From assembly GCA_900549275.1 (NCBI GenBank), contig URNU01000095.1:1-6082 (forward strand): DNA of 6,082 nt, given 5' to 3'. The DNA is from an uncultured Collinsella sp. Its GTDB lineage: Bacteria; Actinomycetota; Coriobacteriia; Coriobacteriales; Coriobacteriaceae. Below the pieces are notes generated by a model. The model was not told the DNA's origin and made no database searches. It saw only the letters and a list, made by a program, of their open reading frames with translations. Of this stretch, positions 5,877 through 6,082 are shown piece after piece; the stretch's first letter is position 1, and each line of letters opens with the position of its first letter. Position numbers and translations under genes: made by a program.

Positions 5877-5908
5877 AAAAAAGGGGCCTCGCACAGGCGA
5901 GACCCCTT
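5877..5908 (-). terminator. Intrinsic terminator of the glutamine synthetase gene
   Basis: On the minus strand, AAGGGG, one mismatch, then CTCGC pair with GCGAG and CCCCTT around a four-base loop (plus-strand arms 5881-5892 and 5897-5908). A six-T run follows on the minus strand (complement of 5877-5882). It lies about 25 bases after the glutamine synthetase stop, so the flavodoxin/ferredoxin gene downstream most likely has its own promoter. Confidence 0.92.
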
Positions 5909-5932
5909 CGAGCGCAAAATCAAACGCGCCTG

Positions 5933-6082
5933 TTACACATAGAACAGGATGTCGTCGTAGGTCGGGACCGGCCAGTAGTCGGCGGCCACGATCTCCTCCA
6001 TGGCATCCACGGCGGCGCGCAGCGTATCCATAGCGGGAACGACCTCGTGTGCATACACATTGGCCTGCTCCTGACCATCGAG
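5933..6082 (-). CDS. Glutamine synthetase type III, C-terminal 49 residues (partial)
   Basis: Only the last 49 codons and the TAA stop are in the window; the gene enters from the right edge. The end DYWPVPTYDDILFYV fits the conserved C-terminus of type III glutamine synthetases (W-P-x-P-T-Y-x-x-x-L-F), preceded by a helical segment (VVPAMDTLRAAVDAMEEIV) as in that family. GSIII makes glutamine from glutamate, ammonia and ATP in the cytoplasm as a large dodecamer of subunits of about 700 residues, and is common in anaerobes. No catalytic residues fall in this fragment, so the call rests on the C-terminal signature alone. Confidence 0.78.
   Translation of the reverse strand, partial: LDGQEQANVYAHEVVPAMDTLRAAVDAMEEIVAADYWPVPTYDDILFYV

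Noticed and set aside
5823..5942. A 39-codon plus-strand frame beginning MPRAKRSLDSMF
   Set aside because: There is no clear Shine-Dalgarno site, it reads through the minus-strand terminator hairpin, and it overlaps the glutamine synthetase stop. A small peptide cannot be excluded but nothing supports it.
5308..6033. A 241-codon plus-strand open frame across the flavodoxin/ferredoxin gene
   Set aside because: It overlaps the real minus-strand gene, a terminator and the glutamine synthetase end, and its Arg/Pro/Ser-rich tail looks like non-coding translation.
2161..6082. A functional link between glutamine synthetase (makes glutamine) and MurT-GatD (uses it)
   Set aside because: The genes are on opposite strands, separated by a tRNA locus and several terminators, and only the end of the synthetase is visible, so proximity is not evidence of a shared system.

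Overview
The window looks like chromosomal DNA from a GC-rich, Gram-positive anaerobe. The best guess is a Coriobacteriia member such as Collinsella. This rests on strong G/C bias at third codon positions, a MurT/GatD lipid II amidation enzyme (typical of Gram-positive walls), a flavodoxin plus 2[4Fe-4S] protein typical of anaerobes, and the end of a type III glutamine synthetase. The genus is an inference from style and gene content; no marker gene is present to prove it.

Left two thirds (1-4335, + strand): three genes read in one direction and are probably one transcription unit. The first is cut by the left edge of the window. It and the second gene are tandem diverged paralogues, all-helical TPR-like proteins of unknown function that overlap by one base (TAATG). 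After 45 bases comes a 724-codon gene in which the Mur ligase MurT and the glutamine amidotransferase GatD, usually separate subunits, are joined in one chain. It should amidate the D-glutamate of lipid II.

Middle (4336-4989, no protein gene): this stretch starts with an inverted repeat that may end the operon. Two palindromic elements follow in tandem at an exact 80-base period. Then come a promoter, a tRNA-Glu(UUC) gene with encoded CCA, and a clear terminator. After that lies a GC-rich, hairpin-rich segment ending in a damaged second copy of the tRNA-Glu 3' end, followed by a second strong terminator.

Right part (4990-6082, - strand): a flavodoxin/ferredoxin (EFR1-like) protein has its start fixed by a strong Shine-Dalgarno site. 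Upstream of it are a minus-strand terminator and the last 49 codons of a type III glutamine synthetase, which enters from the right edge.

The most interesting items are the MurT-GatD fusion, the paired TPR-like paralogues placed ahead of it, the 80-base-period palindromic elements, and the tRNA 3'-end remnant. I see no CRISPR array, transposase, phage gene or defence system.
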